14,368 nucleotides of DNA from a bacterium (GTDB taxonomy: Bacteria; Armatimonadota; Fimbriimonadia; Fimbriimonadales; JBAXQP01): NCBI GenBank assembly GCA_037131655.1, contig JBAXQP010000034.1, positions 1-14,368 of the forward strand, in the 5' to 3' direction. The notes under the pieces are model-generated. The model was not told where the DNA came from. It saw only the letters and a list, made by a program, of their open reading frames with translations, and searched no databases. The translations under genes were made by a program, and so were the position numbers. The first letter of the stretch is position 1. The number at the start of each line of letters is the position of its first letter. Shown in pieces: positions 7,481 through 13,816 of this stretch.

Positions 7481-8665
7481 ATGACGGAAGTAATAATGAC
7501 AAAAATGGGCGATGCCATGGAAGAAGGCACGCTGCTTAAATGGCGTAAGGGGGAGAATGAATCTGTTCAGGAAGGTGAACCCATCGCCGATATTCAAACC
7601 GATAAGGCAAACGTTGAGTTAGTTGCGCCTGCGAGCGGTCTTCTGGTGAATCTCAAAGTAAAAGAAGGCGATACAGTCCCTGTTGGTGTAGTCATAGCCT
7701 ATGTTGCCGTAGAAGGCGAATCCCTTACCTCACTCACCGAACAAGATAAACTTCAACCGAAAGGATTTGAATTCATTTCCAAAAGCGATTCTTCAACAGA
7801 ACGCATAAAAGCTTCGCCCATTGCTCGGAAAATAGCTTCTGAAAAAGGGATTAATCTAGCGCAAGTTCAAGGTTCAGGCCCTGGAGGCCGTATTGTTGAA
7901 CGCGACATAGAGCAATATATCAAAACCCACCAAGAACAAGTTCCCGCACTACCACCTCAAGGGATGCCTGCAGGGCTAGTTCCCGGTGAGCCTATTGAGT
8001 TAACTCGAACTCGGCGATTAATCGCTCAGCGAACGACAGTTTCTAAGCAGACTGTTCCTCACTTTCATGTCACTAGTAAAATCGATATGGAAGCACTGCT
8101 CGCTTTACGGGAAAAATTAAATTCAGGCGAGAATGCCCTGAAGCTATCTATCAACGATTTCATTATCAAAGCATGCGCTGTTGCAATCACCAAGTTCCCA
8201 CAAGTCAACTCGGTGTATCTGAATGACAAACTTATACCTATTTTAAATGTAAATATTGGTGTGATGGTTGCCATACCCGACGGCCTGGTCGTACCGGTAT
8301 TAAAAGAATGCGAGAAGAAATCACTCCGAACAATAGCTACCGAAGCAAAAGTATTATTCGATAAGGCTCGCGAAGGAACACTCAGTCTAAACGAGATGAC
8401 CGGCAGCACTTTCGGTCTTTCTAACCTGGGGATGTTCGATGTGGATGAATTCTCAGCAATTATCTTTCCCCCAAACGCCGCCATTTTAGCCATTGCCACC
8501 GCCAAGAAAGTACCGGTTGTTCTGGAAGATGGCGCCATAACCGCCCGCACACGAATGAAAGTAACCCTTTCAGTCGATCACCGCGTTCTAGACGGTGTAA
8601 TCGGCGCCCAGTTCCTCAAAGAAATCAAAACCCTCCTAGAAAATCCTGTTAGTTTAGTGGTGTAA
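7481..8665 (+). CDS. pdhC: Pyruvate dehydrogenase E2, dihydrolipoamide acetyltransferase
   Basis: A 394-residue core subunit that takes acetyl from E1 on a lipoyl group and transfers it to CoA. There is one lipoyl domain (1-76) with the lipoylated Lys-42 in QTDKANVE, then a short linker. A peripheral-subunit-binding domain (about 109-147, ASPIARKIASEKGINLAQVQ followed by GSGPGGRIVERDI) comes next. The catalytic domain (about 168-394) contains GSTFGLSNLGMFDVDEF and the active-site DHRVLDG (H367, D371). The start is 10 nt after pdhB, with a TAAGGAGAG site overlapping the pdhB stop. It closes the operon; no dihydrolipoamide dehydrogenase follows. The E2 could serve a related 2-oxoacid complex, but the partner subunits favour pyruvate. 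Confidence 0.92.
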   Translation: MTEVIMTKMGDAMEEGTLLKWRKGENESVQEGEPIADIQTDKANVELVAPASGLLVNLKVKEGDTVPVGVVIAYVAVEGESLTSLTEQDKLQPKGFEFISKSDSSTERIKASPIARKIASEKGINLAQVQGSGPGGRIVERDIEQYIKTHQEQVPALPPQGMPAGLVPGEPIELTRTRRLIAQRTTVSKQTVPHFHVTSKIDMEALLALREKLNSGENALKLSINDFIIKACAVAITKFPQVNSVYLNDKLIPILNVNIGVMVAIPDGLVVPVLKECEKKSLRTIATEAKVLFDKAREGTLSLNEMTGSTFGLSNLGMFDVDEFSAIIFPPNAAILAIATAKKVPVVLEDGAITARTRMKVTLSVDHRVLDGVIGAQFLKEIKTLLENPVSLVV

Positions 8666-8674
8666 ATACGCGCA

Positions 8675-8986
8675 CTACGTACTACGAGCTATTCCCAGCA
8701 TTGTGGATAGCTCATCTTTAAAGACAGCGTAACAGAGAGGACAACCGGTAAGTTGGGTGGACTTTAATTGATCGACGGTAAGGCCGCAAGAGGGACACGA
8801 GTCGGGATTAGCTGAAGCATCGGCTAATAAGAGAGTAATCGTAGCTAAACCGAAAGGGGTGGCATGGTTATCGGCGCAAGGGGCGCATGACGGTTGCGGA
8901 GCATTCTCACCTACTCGAACACTCACACAGGCCAATGCGCCGCAACGCCAACACTTTAAAGGTTGAGGATCAGACTTTGACGCCAT
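8675..8986 (-). CDS. Short McsA-like zinc-finger protein, 103 aa
   Basis: Cysteine pairs CWRC, CAPC, CPSC and CPLC are arranged as in the zinc part of McsA, the activator of the protein-arginine kinase McsB and partner of Clp protease control. The C-terminal half, CPSCGLTVDQLK...GCPLCYAVFKDELSTML, matches the McsA second-finger pattern well. The UVR-type helical tail of full McsA is missing: the protein stops after LGIARST. I chose the ATG at 8986 because upstream sequence is the aminotransferase gene read in another frame; an earlier in-frame start is possible, and the ribosome-binding site is weak. It overlaps the aminotransferase end by 17 nt, so it is probably co-translated. No mcsB, ctsR or clpC is present here. 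Confidence 0.7.
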   Translation of the reverse strand: MASKSDPQPLKCWRCGALACVSVRVGENAPQPSCAPCADNHATPFGLATITLLLADASANPDSCPSCGLTVDQLKSTQLTGCPLCYAVFKDELSTMLGIARST

Positions 8987-9851
8987 CACTTTGAGTAAGC
9001 TCGCGGAAAGCGGCGAGTATTCGACGCGAGATTGAACCGAACTTGCCGTCCGCAATAACCCTCCCATCCACTTTAGTCGAGCAGATGAGTTCAGCAGCAG
9101 TCCCGGTAAGAAAAACCTCATCCGCTGTATAAACATCAAATAGGGTCATCAAACGTTCTTCGACAGGAATGCTGAGTTTTTTGGCGAGTTTGATAACACT
9201 CGCTCGCGTGATGCCGCCAAGGATACCTGCGTAAATCGGCGGAGTCATCAACACACCATCTTTGATAACGAAAATATTATCTCCCGTCGCCTCGGCCACA
9301 TAGCCATCGAGAGTGAGCATGAGTCCCTCGCCGGCGCCTTGCCGAGTGGCTTCAATCTTTGCCTGGATATTGCTCACATAGCGTCCAATCGTCTTTAGGC
9401 GAGGTTCAAGGCACTGGGGCGGAAAGACTCTGGTAGAAACCGTCACCATATCAAGCCCTGTCTCATACATCTCCTGAGGATAAAGGGACAAATTCGACAC
9501 TGCAACCATCATATTGGCAGACCCACTAAGGTTTCGTGGGTCCAATCCCAACCCACTTCCGCGTGTAACATTCACACGAACGTATGCGGTTTCGTTGGTT
9601 GCATTGGCCGCTTTGACGGTATCTAAGATAGCCTGCTTGAAATCTCCTTGAGATAAGCTTACATCCAAGGCAAGCATCTGGGCTCCGGCATAAAGCCTAT
9701 CCAAATGCTCGTCTACCTTGAAAACTCGACCGTTATAAACCCGAATTCCCTCAAATACTCCATCGCCATAAAGGTGGCCATGGTCAAATACGTTTACGCT
9801 TGCCTGCTCAAGAGGCATTATTTTTCCGTTGTAATAAACAGTTTGATTCAC
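8970..9851 (-). CDS. ilvE: Branched-chain amino acid aminotransferase (class IV PLP)
   Basis: A 293-residue class IV aminotransferase that interconverts Leu, Ile and Val with their 2-oxo acids. Seen: VYYNGKIMPLEQASVNVFDHGHLYGDGVFEGIR at the N-terminus (quoted in parts: YYNG at 6-9, FDHG at 22-25, GDGVFEGIR at 29-37), the PLP-binding Lys-153 in EPRLKTIGRY, and the cofactor-binding AEATGDNIF (186-194). GILGGITRASVI is the usual phosphate-binding region. After the PLP Lys the common NYL reads RYV. I chose GTG at 9851 because a GAGGGAG site (9860-9866) lies 8 nt upstream and the protein then starts MNQTVYYNG as relatives do. ATGs further upstream lack such a site. A D-amino-acid transaminase or aminodeoxychorismate lyase role is less likely but not excluded. 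Confidence 0.87.
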   Translation of the reverse strand: MNQTVYYNGKIMPLEQASVNVFDHGHLYGDGVFEGIRVYNGRVFKVDEHLDRLYAGAQMLALDVSLSQGDFKQAILDTVKAANATNETAYVRVNVTRGSGLGLDPRNLSGSANMMVAVSNLSLYPQEMYETGLDMVTVSTRVFPPQCLEPRLKTIGRYVSNIQAKIEATRQGAGEGLMLTLDGYVAEATGDNIFVIKDGVLMTPPIYAGILGGITRASVIKLAKKLSIPVEERLMTLFDVYTADEVFLTGTAAELICSTKVDGRVIADGKFGSISRRILAAFRELTQSDGVKV

Positions 9852-9859
9852 AGATTCAG

Positions 9860-9866
9860 CTCCCTC
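9860..9866 (-). promoter_or_regulatory. Ribosome-binding site fixing the GTG start of ilvE
   Basis: Read on the minus strand this is GAGGGAG, 8 nt before GTG at 9851-9849. It lies inside the longer reading frame that would start at ATG 9872, so it argues for the GTG as the true start. Confidence 0.6.
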
Positions 9867-9875
9867 ATTCATTTT

Positions 9876-9905
9876 ATGATAGCACAGCAATATCACCGGA
9901 GGCAA
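9876..9905 (-). promoter_or_regulatory. Candidate promoter of ilvE and the McsA-like gene
   Basis: On the minus strand, TTGCCT (9905-9900) and TATCAT (9881-9876) are spaced by 18 bp. Initiation some 7 nt downstream would put the transcript start close to the ATG at 9872, leaving only the GTG at 9851 with a usable leader. The -35 match is only 4 of 6. Confidence 0.35.
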
Positions 9906-10098
9906 ACCCTAATAGACTTAATACCCTCCACATCATCAAGATTATTCACTCAGCTATGAGAGATTAAAATTTCTCTGTTCTCTAAAACTAGCCTATTTCA
10001 GTTCAAATTATAACTTCACTCACCCTTATCATGCCTGCCTATTTAGCTACGCTACAGGCTTATTTGTAACTAAAGTGGTATCATTTTAGGATATACAT
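9906..10098. other. Divergent intergenic region between ilvE and fabI
   Basis: This AT-rich stretch separates two divergent transcription units and should hold promoters for both. Seen: AGAGA/TCTCT around a TTAAAATT centre (about 9960-9980), and a hairpin-capable segment in which GCCTG (10033-10037) pairs with CAGGC (10055-10059) and TAGC with GCTA inside it. I find no consensus FapR-type operator and no confident -35/-10 pair for fabI. No ORF here looks coding. Confidence 0.4.
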
Positions 10099-10109
10099 GG
10101 AGGTTGCTT

Positions 10110-10874
10110 ATGACGCTGGAAGGCAAAAAGGGTGTAGTGTTTGGAGTAGCGAATCACCGAAGCATCGCTTGGGCTATCGCAAAGGCCGCAAATGATGCCG
10201 GTGCGGAGTTGGCAATTACCTACCAAAGTGAACGTTTAGTTGACAATGCAAAAAAGCTGGCGAATGAACTTAAAGGCAAACGTTCGTTCCAATGCGATCT
10301 CAATAACGATCAAGATATAACCTCAGTCCGTGAATATCTGGCCAAAGAATTTGGTAAAATCGATTTCATCGCTCACTGCGTCGCATATGCCCCAAAAGAG
10401 GATTTAGCAGGACGATTTGTTGATACCTCTCGAAACGGGTTCAAATTAGCAATGGAAACTTCCGTATACAGCTTCGTCGCAGCCGCAAAAGGGCTTGAGC
10501 CAATCCTAACCGACAATGCCAGTTTAATTACATTGACATATCTAGGCAGCGAACGGGTGATGAAGAATTATAACGTTATGGGCGTAGCCAAAGCTGCTCT
10601 CGAAGCGAGTATGCGCTATATGGCTTACGATCTCGGCCCTAAAGGTATTCGAGTTAATGCTCTCTCACCCGGCCCAATCAATACCTTAGCTGCACGTGGT
10701 GTCTCCGGCTTCACCAAGATACTAAGTACTGTCGAAGAGCACGCTCCTCTTAAAAGAAACGTCGAGCAAGAGGATATTGGAAATACCGCCGTCTTCTTCT
10801 TCAGCGACGCCGCACGAAACATCTCAGGAGAAGTCCTCTACATCGATGCCGGTTATAAAATTGTTGGCGTATAG
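10110..10874 (+). CDS. fabI: Enoyl-[acyl-carrier-protein] reductase (FabI type)
   Basis: A 254-residue short-chain dehydrogenase-type enzyme that reduces trans-2-enoyl-ACP in the last step of fatty-acid elongation. Seen: the FabI-specific nucleotide loop GVANHRSIAWAIA (12-24), AYAPKEDLAGRF (92-103), and the catalytic Tyr-144 (TYLG), Tyr-154 (NYNVMG) and Lys-161 (VAKAALEA). The substrate-loop region PGPINTLAARGV and the C-terminal SGEVLYIDAGY also fit. The length is normal. The start is the ATG at 10110, with GGAGG (10099-10103) 6 nt upstream; a TTG at 10104 directly abuts that site and is rejected. The residue matching E. coli Gly-93, a known triclosan-contact site, is Ala-92, as in Bacillus and Staphylococcus FabI. 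It appears to be transcribed alone. Confidence 0.93.
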   Translation: MTLEGKKGVVFGVANHRSIAWAIAKAANDAGAELAITYQSERLVDNAKKLANELKGKRSFQCDLNNDQDITSVREYLAKEFGKIDFIAHCVAYAPKEDLAGRFVDTSRNGFKLAMETSVYSFVAAAKGLEPILTDNASLITLTYLGSERVMKNYNVMGVAKAALEASMRYMAYDLGPKGIRVNALSPGPINTLAARGVSGFTKILSTVEEHAPLKRNVEQEDIGNTAVFFFSDAARNISGEVLYIDAGYKIVGV

Positions 10875-10889
10875 CTATAATTCATATCC

Positions 10890-10912
10890 CCTCTCTTTTG
10901 ATCAATGAGAGG
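10890..10912 (+). terminator. Hairpin after fabI, possible weak terminator
   Basis: CCTCTC (10890-10895) and GAGAGG (10907-10912) form a 6-bp stem with an 11-nt loop containing the palindrome TTGATCAA, 15 nt after the fabI stop. No T-run follows, so intrinsic termination would be inefficient. Position is the main argument. Confidence 0.35.
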
Positions 10913-11079
10913 AAGGCTTTGAACTCACTTACCTAATGAGTACTGGCATATTTACCGATAATCTACTAAAATAGATAGTGTAGCTTGGACTGATTTTTTG
11001 CTCTCAGCGGACATAAATATGATAGCGATTGAAATTGTGTTTCGTCTAAGCTTAGTGAATCGGAAGGACTGTGTGAATA

Positions 11080-12096
11080 ATGTTTCGTAAAGCGCTGCTT
11101 CTTTTCTTGGTTGGGGTTGTACTTACCTCACCCAACTACGGGTTGACACTAAAAGAATATCTCATCGCTCGAGCACAACATCGCGTAACCGGCGCGGTCA
11201 CTCTTGATGCGCCTGAAACTGTCACCACCGATCGCACCTTCGAGATTTGCGCCACGGTTAAAGGTTCCGCATCTGGCGGCCTTGGCAACATTACAGTCAT
11301 GCTCGAAATGGCTGATGGCCGCAGTCTTATTGCTCAAACATCGAACGTTCCCGATTGGATGGACACCGGTTTAGTCAAAGCTAGATGTTTGATTTATGTC
11401 CAGCGCAAAAACGAATTAGAATCCCCAAATTACCTCATGCTCATGGCTATTCCCGATCAGCAGGTTGCTGCATGGGAAAAAACTCATCAGCTAAAGCCCT
11501 CTGTTGCTATTAAGAATTCACAAAAGAACAACTCAAAACCTCGCTATACTAATGTACGAGCCGATTCGGAATTAGCCAGTCGAGGTTATACGAGTTGGAA
11601 TGTCTCCCAAAAGGAAGCCTATCCACTTTATTCCCAATTCATTTCCAAGGTGAATTCTCGCCTCTCAAAAGATGAGGTTGACAAAATCACCAAGAGTATT
11701 TTGCAATTTAGCGTGCAATATGGCGTTGATGCCCGCTTAATCGTTGCCATGGTTATCGCAGAATCTCGATTCAATCCGAAAGCCACTTCACGCGCCGGAG
11801 CTATGGGATTGGGACAGTTAATGCCGGGCACCGCGAGAGGATTGGGAGTAAGCAATCCTTACGACTCAGAGCAAAATCTTGAAGGCGCGATACGGCTTCT
11901 TAGCGGCCATATGCAAAGCTACGGCGGTTCTCCACAGTGCATGAGTTGGAAGCAGATTCAACTAGCGATGGCAGCCTATAATGCAGGTGCCAAAGCCGTT
12001 GCAAAGTATGGCGGCGTTCCCCCCTACCAAGAAACACAAAACTACACCCGCAGAGTTATTTCGATCTATAAGAAACTATGTGGAATAAATGATTAG
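11080..12096 (+). CDS. Secreted lytic transglycosylase with SLT domain
   Basis: A 338-residue exported protein that likely cleaves peptidoglycan between MurNAc and GlcNAc with 1,6-anhydro product formation. A signal peptide occupies about 1-21 (KALLLFLVGVVLTSP). Residues ~30-135 form a beta-rich domain I do not recognise, then a polar linker (about 140-195). The C-terminal Slt/MltE-like domain (about 200-335) has catalytic Glu-228 in VIAESRFNP, then the SRAGAMGLGQLMPGTA signature (237-252), AAYNAGAKAV (298-307) and Y322 in QNYTRRV. Four cysteines, C57, C103, C287 and C334, are all outside the signal peptide, so two disulfides are possible. GGAAGGA (11062-11068) precedes the ATG by 11 nt. The gene stands alone between hairpins. 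Confidence 0.88.
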   Translation: MFRKALLLFLVGVVLTSPNYGLTLKEYLIARAQHRVTGAVTLDAPETVTTDRTFEICATVKGSASGGLGNITVMLEMADGRSLIAQTSNVPDWMDTGLVKARCLIYVQRKNELESPNYLMLMAIPDQQVAAWEKTHQLKPSVAIKNSQKNNSKPRYTNVRADSELASRGYTSWNVSQKEAYPLYSQFISKVNSRLSKDEVDKITKSILQFSVQYGVDARLIVAMVIAESRFNPKATSRAGAMGLGQLMPGTARGLGVSNPYDSEQNLEGAIRLLSGHMQSYGGSPQCMSWKQIQLAMAAYNAGAKAVAKYGGVPPYQETQNYTRRVISIYKKLCGIND

Positions 12097-12160
12097 ATGG
12101 CAAATAAGCCATAAAACCATCCACAGTGTTGGCAATTCTTGCTTCTGAATTTCGTAAGAT

Positions 12161-12183
12161 AAGAATAGTTGAAGACTATTCTT
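12161..12183 (+). terminator. Perfect 8-bp hairpin upstream of the phosphoesterase gene
   Basis: AAGAATAG (12161-12168) pairs perfectly with CTATTCTT (12176-12183) across the 7-nt loop TTGAAGA. Allowing one bulged T lengthens the stem to 10 bp. It could end the transglycosylase transcript, although the T-run is only three long and the stem is AT-rich, or it could lie in the leader of the next gene. A smaller ATGGC/GCCAT hairpin (12097-12112) directly follows the transglycosylase stop. Confidence 0.4.
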
Positions 12184-12207
12184 TATTGGAAATTCCACGG
12201 AGGCAGC

Positions 12208-12690
12208 ATGAAAATCGGAATTATCTCAGACTCGCACGATCATCTTACATATGTCAAACAAGCGGTTGATATCATGAATGAACGCATGATCGACAGTGTG
12301 CTTCATGCCGGTGACTATGTTGCGCCATTCGTGATTAATGAATTCGCTCGGTTAAAAGCTCCCCTACACGGAATCTATGGCAACAATGATGGTGAGCGTG
12401 TTGGACTGAGTATAAAGTTCAAGCAGATTGGCAGCATTCAGGTACAACCGCTATTCATAGAACTAGCCGGAAAACAAATCGCGATGGTTCACGAGCCTGA
12501 ACTGGTTGCCTCACTAGCCTCTAGTGGGCGATATAACCTTATTATCTACGGACATACTCATCAATTGGAGACAACAAAAGGCAACCCGCTTATTATTAAC
12601 CCTGGAGAGCTTTGTGGCTGGCTGACGGGTAAAGCCACTTGCGTTATTTTGGACCTCGATACTATGGAACCGGAAGTCATTACGCTTTGA
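12208..12690 (+). CDS. YfcE/MJ0936-family metallophosphoesterase
   Basis: A 160-residue calcineurin-like phosphodiesterase of the small YfcE type, acting in the cytoplasm on phosphodiester substrates that sequence does not reveal. All dimetal ligands are visible: D8 and H10 (SDSHDH), D36 (HAGD), N60 in GNND with D61, H95 (MVHE), and H116 and H118 (GHTH). The conserved NPG near the end (INPGELCGW) fits too. I chose the ATG at 12208, with GGAGG (12199-12203) just upstream. An earlier in-frame TTG at 12169 lies in a hairpin loop and would add 13 unlike residues before MKIGIISDSH. The stop overlaps the TTG start of the next gene, which implies coupled translation. Confidence 0.88.
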   Translation: MKIGIISDSHDHLTYVKQAVDIMNERMIDSVLHAGDYVAPFVINEFARLKAPLHGIYGNNDGERVGLSIKFKQIGSIQVQPLFIELAGKQIAMVHEPELVASLASSGRYNLIIYGHTHQLETTKGNPLIINPGELCGWLTGKATCVILDLDTMEPEVITL

Positions 12691-13754
12691 AATATCTCTT
12701 TTTATTAGCCCTGTTAACTCTTCATCTAGGAGCCATTGCTTTCTTCCCTGTCGGTTTTTATGATGCTTGTCTGCCATCAAGTCCCGACGTTGAACAAAGA
12801 TTGGCGCGTTTCGCCGATGCCGGTTACAACTGTGTGCTTAACTACGCTCTTTTTGTAGAGGGGCCTGAAGCGGCTCGTCACTATCTCGATCTTGCCAACA
12901 AGTATAACTTGATGGCAATTGCCTCCGTTAAAGATTTCTATTTTGGGTCTAAAGACTTCCCAAGTTGCATGAGCAATCCGGCACAACCTCAAGTTGGATT
13001 AGTGAAGGCTATTCTCGCGCTTCGCGATCACCCGGCATTGCTTGCCTGGTATGTCAATGATGAAACCCCCTCAACTCGACTTGCCGAGCTCACATCCAAT
13101 TACCAACTAATCAAAAGTTTAGATCCTAATCACCCCTGCTATAGTGTGATTATGCGGGATCAAGGAATCGAGAGATATCGGCTAACCTGTGACATCATTG
13201 GTACTGACCCCTATCCAATTCCCGGTCAACCGCTTTCAATGGTCACTGATTGGACCCTTGCTGCAACATCAACAGGGCTACCGGCATGGCAAGTGATTCA
13301 GGCATTTGACACATCGATTATTAAAGACCGCAAAGGCCGCCTGCCTAACGCTGCTGAAGTAAAGTGCATGGCTTATCTCGCAGTAGCATCAGGAGCCAAA
13401 GGCATCATGTTCTGGTCCTATCACCGGTTAATGCAAGCCAACGGCGGGCCTCAACTCTGGGAAGCCATTAAAACGCTGCCATCTGAATTAAAACATCCTG
13501 CCATTGAAAATGGGAAAGTCCAATCGATCAGTGTCGATAGCGGTGGAGCGCGCATCGGGGTGCGCCTATTTGAATACAGCGGGTATCGCTATCTCTTAGT
13601 CGCAAATCCAAACAAAACTTCGGTTTTACTGCGCATCCGCCTAAAGACAACCTCCGTCCAAGCGCCTGCAAATCTCATTCCTCCAACAAATAAAGACGGC
13701 TGGCTAAGAATAAACCTCCGCCCCTACGATGCTGGAATTATTCGTTACAAGTAA
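12687..13754 (+). CDS. Secreted TIM-barrel glycoside-hydrolase-like protein
   Basis: A 355-residue exported protein from a TTG at 12687 that overlaps the preceding stop (TTGA) and gives a clean signal peptide, MKYLFLLALLTLHLGAIA. A longer frame from 12639 would put 16 odd residues before it. The barrel features include DVEQRLARFADAGYNCVLNY (34-53), ILALRDHPALLAWYVNDETP (109-128), a DPYPI loop (174-178), WQVIQAF (201-207), and ASGAKGIMFWSY (234-245). A small beta domain follows (about 275-355). This layout resembles GH2/GH42-type glycosidase barrels found in exported proteins, with D125/E126 a possible acid-base site. I cannot assign a family, a substrate or a second catalytic residue. Whether it is active is unclear. 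Confidence 0.72.
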   Translation: MKYLFLLALLTLHLGAIAFFPVGFYDACLPSSPDVEQRLARFADAGYNCVLNYALFVEGPEAARHYLDLANKYNLMAIASVKDFYFGSKDFPSCMSNPAQPQVGLVKAILALRDHPALLAWYVNDETPSTRLAELTSNYQLIKSLDPNHPCYSVIMRDQGIERYRLTCDIIGTDPYPIPGQPLSMVTDWTLAATSTGLPAWQVIQAFDTSIIKDRKGRLPNAAEVKCMAYLAVASGAKGIMFWSYHRLMQANGGPQLWEAIKTLPSELKHPAIENGKVQSISVDSGGARIGVRLFEYSGYRYLLVANPNKTSVLLRIRLKTTSVQAPANLIPPTNKDGWLRINLRPYDAGIIRYK

Positions 13755-13816
13755 GAAGCACATCTAGGTCAGCTAACAGCCCATGCCAAGTAGAACCAAG
13801 CGAATTAAAAGGCAAG

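Noticed and set aside
8065..8550. 161-residue minus-strand ORF inside pdhC
   Set aside because: It lies wholly inside the conserved E2 catalytic domain and has no recognisable motif, so it is a shadow frame.
9852..9905. N-terminal extension of the aminotransferase up to 9905
   Set aside because: The extra residues do not match the family and cover the likely promoter and ribosome-binding site; relatives start near MNQTVYYNG.
12169..12207. Longer start for the phosphoesterase
   Set aside because: The TTG is in a hairpin loop and the added residues precede the family's usual MKIGIISDSH start, which has its own GGAGG.
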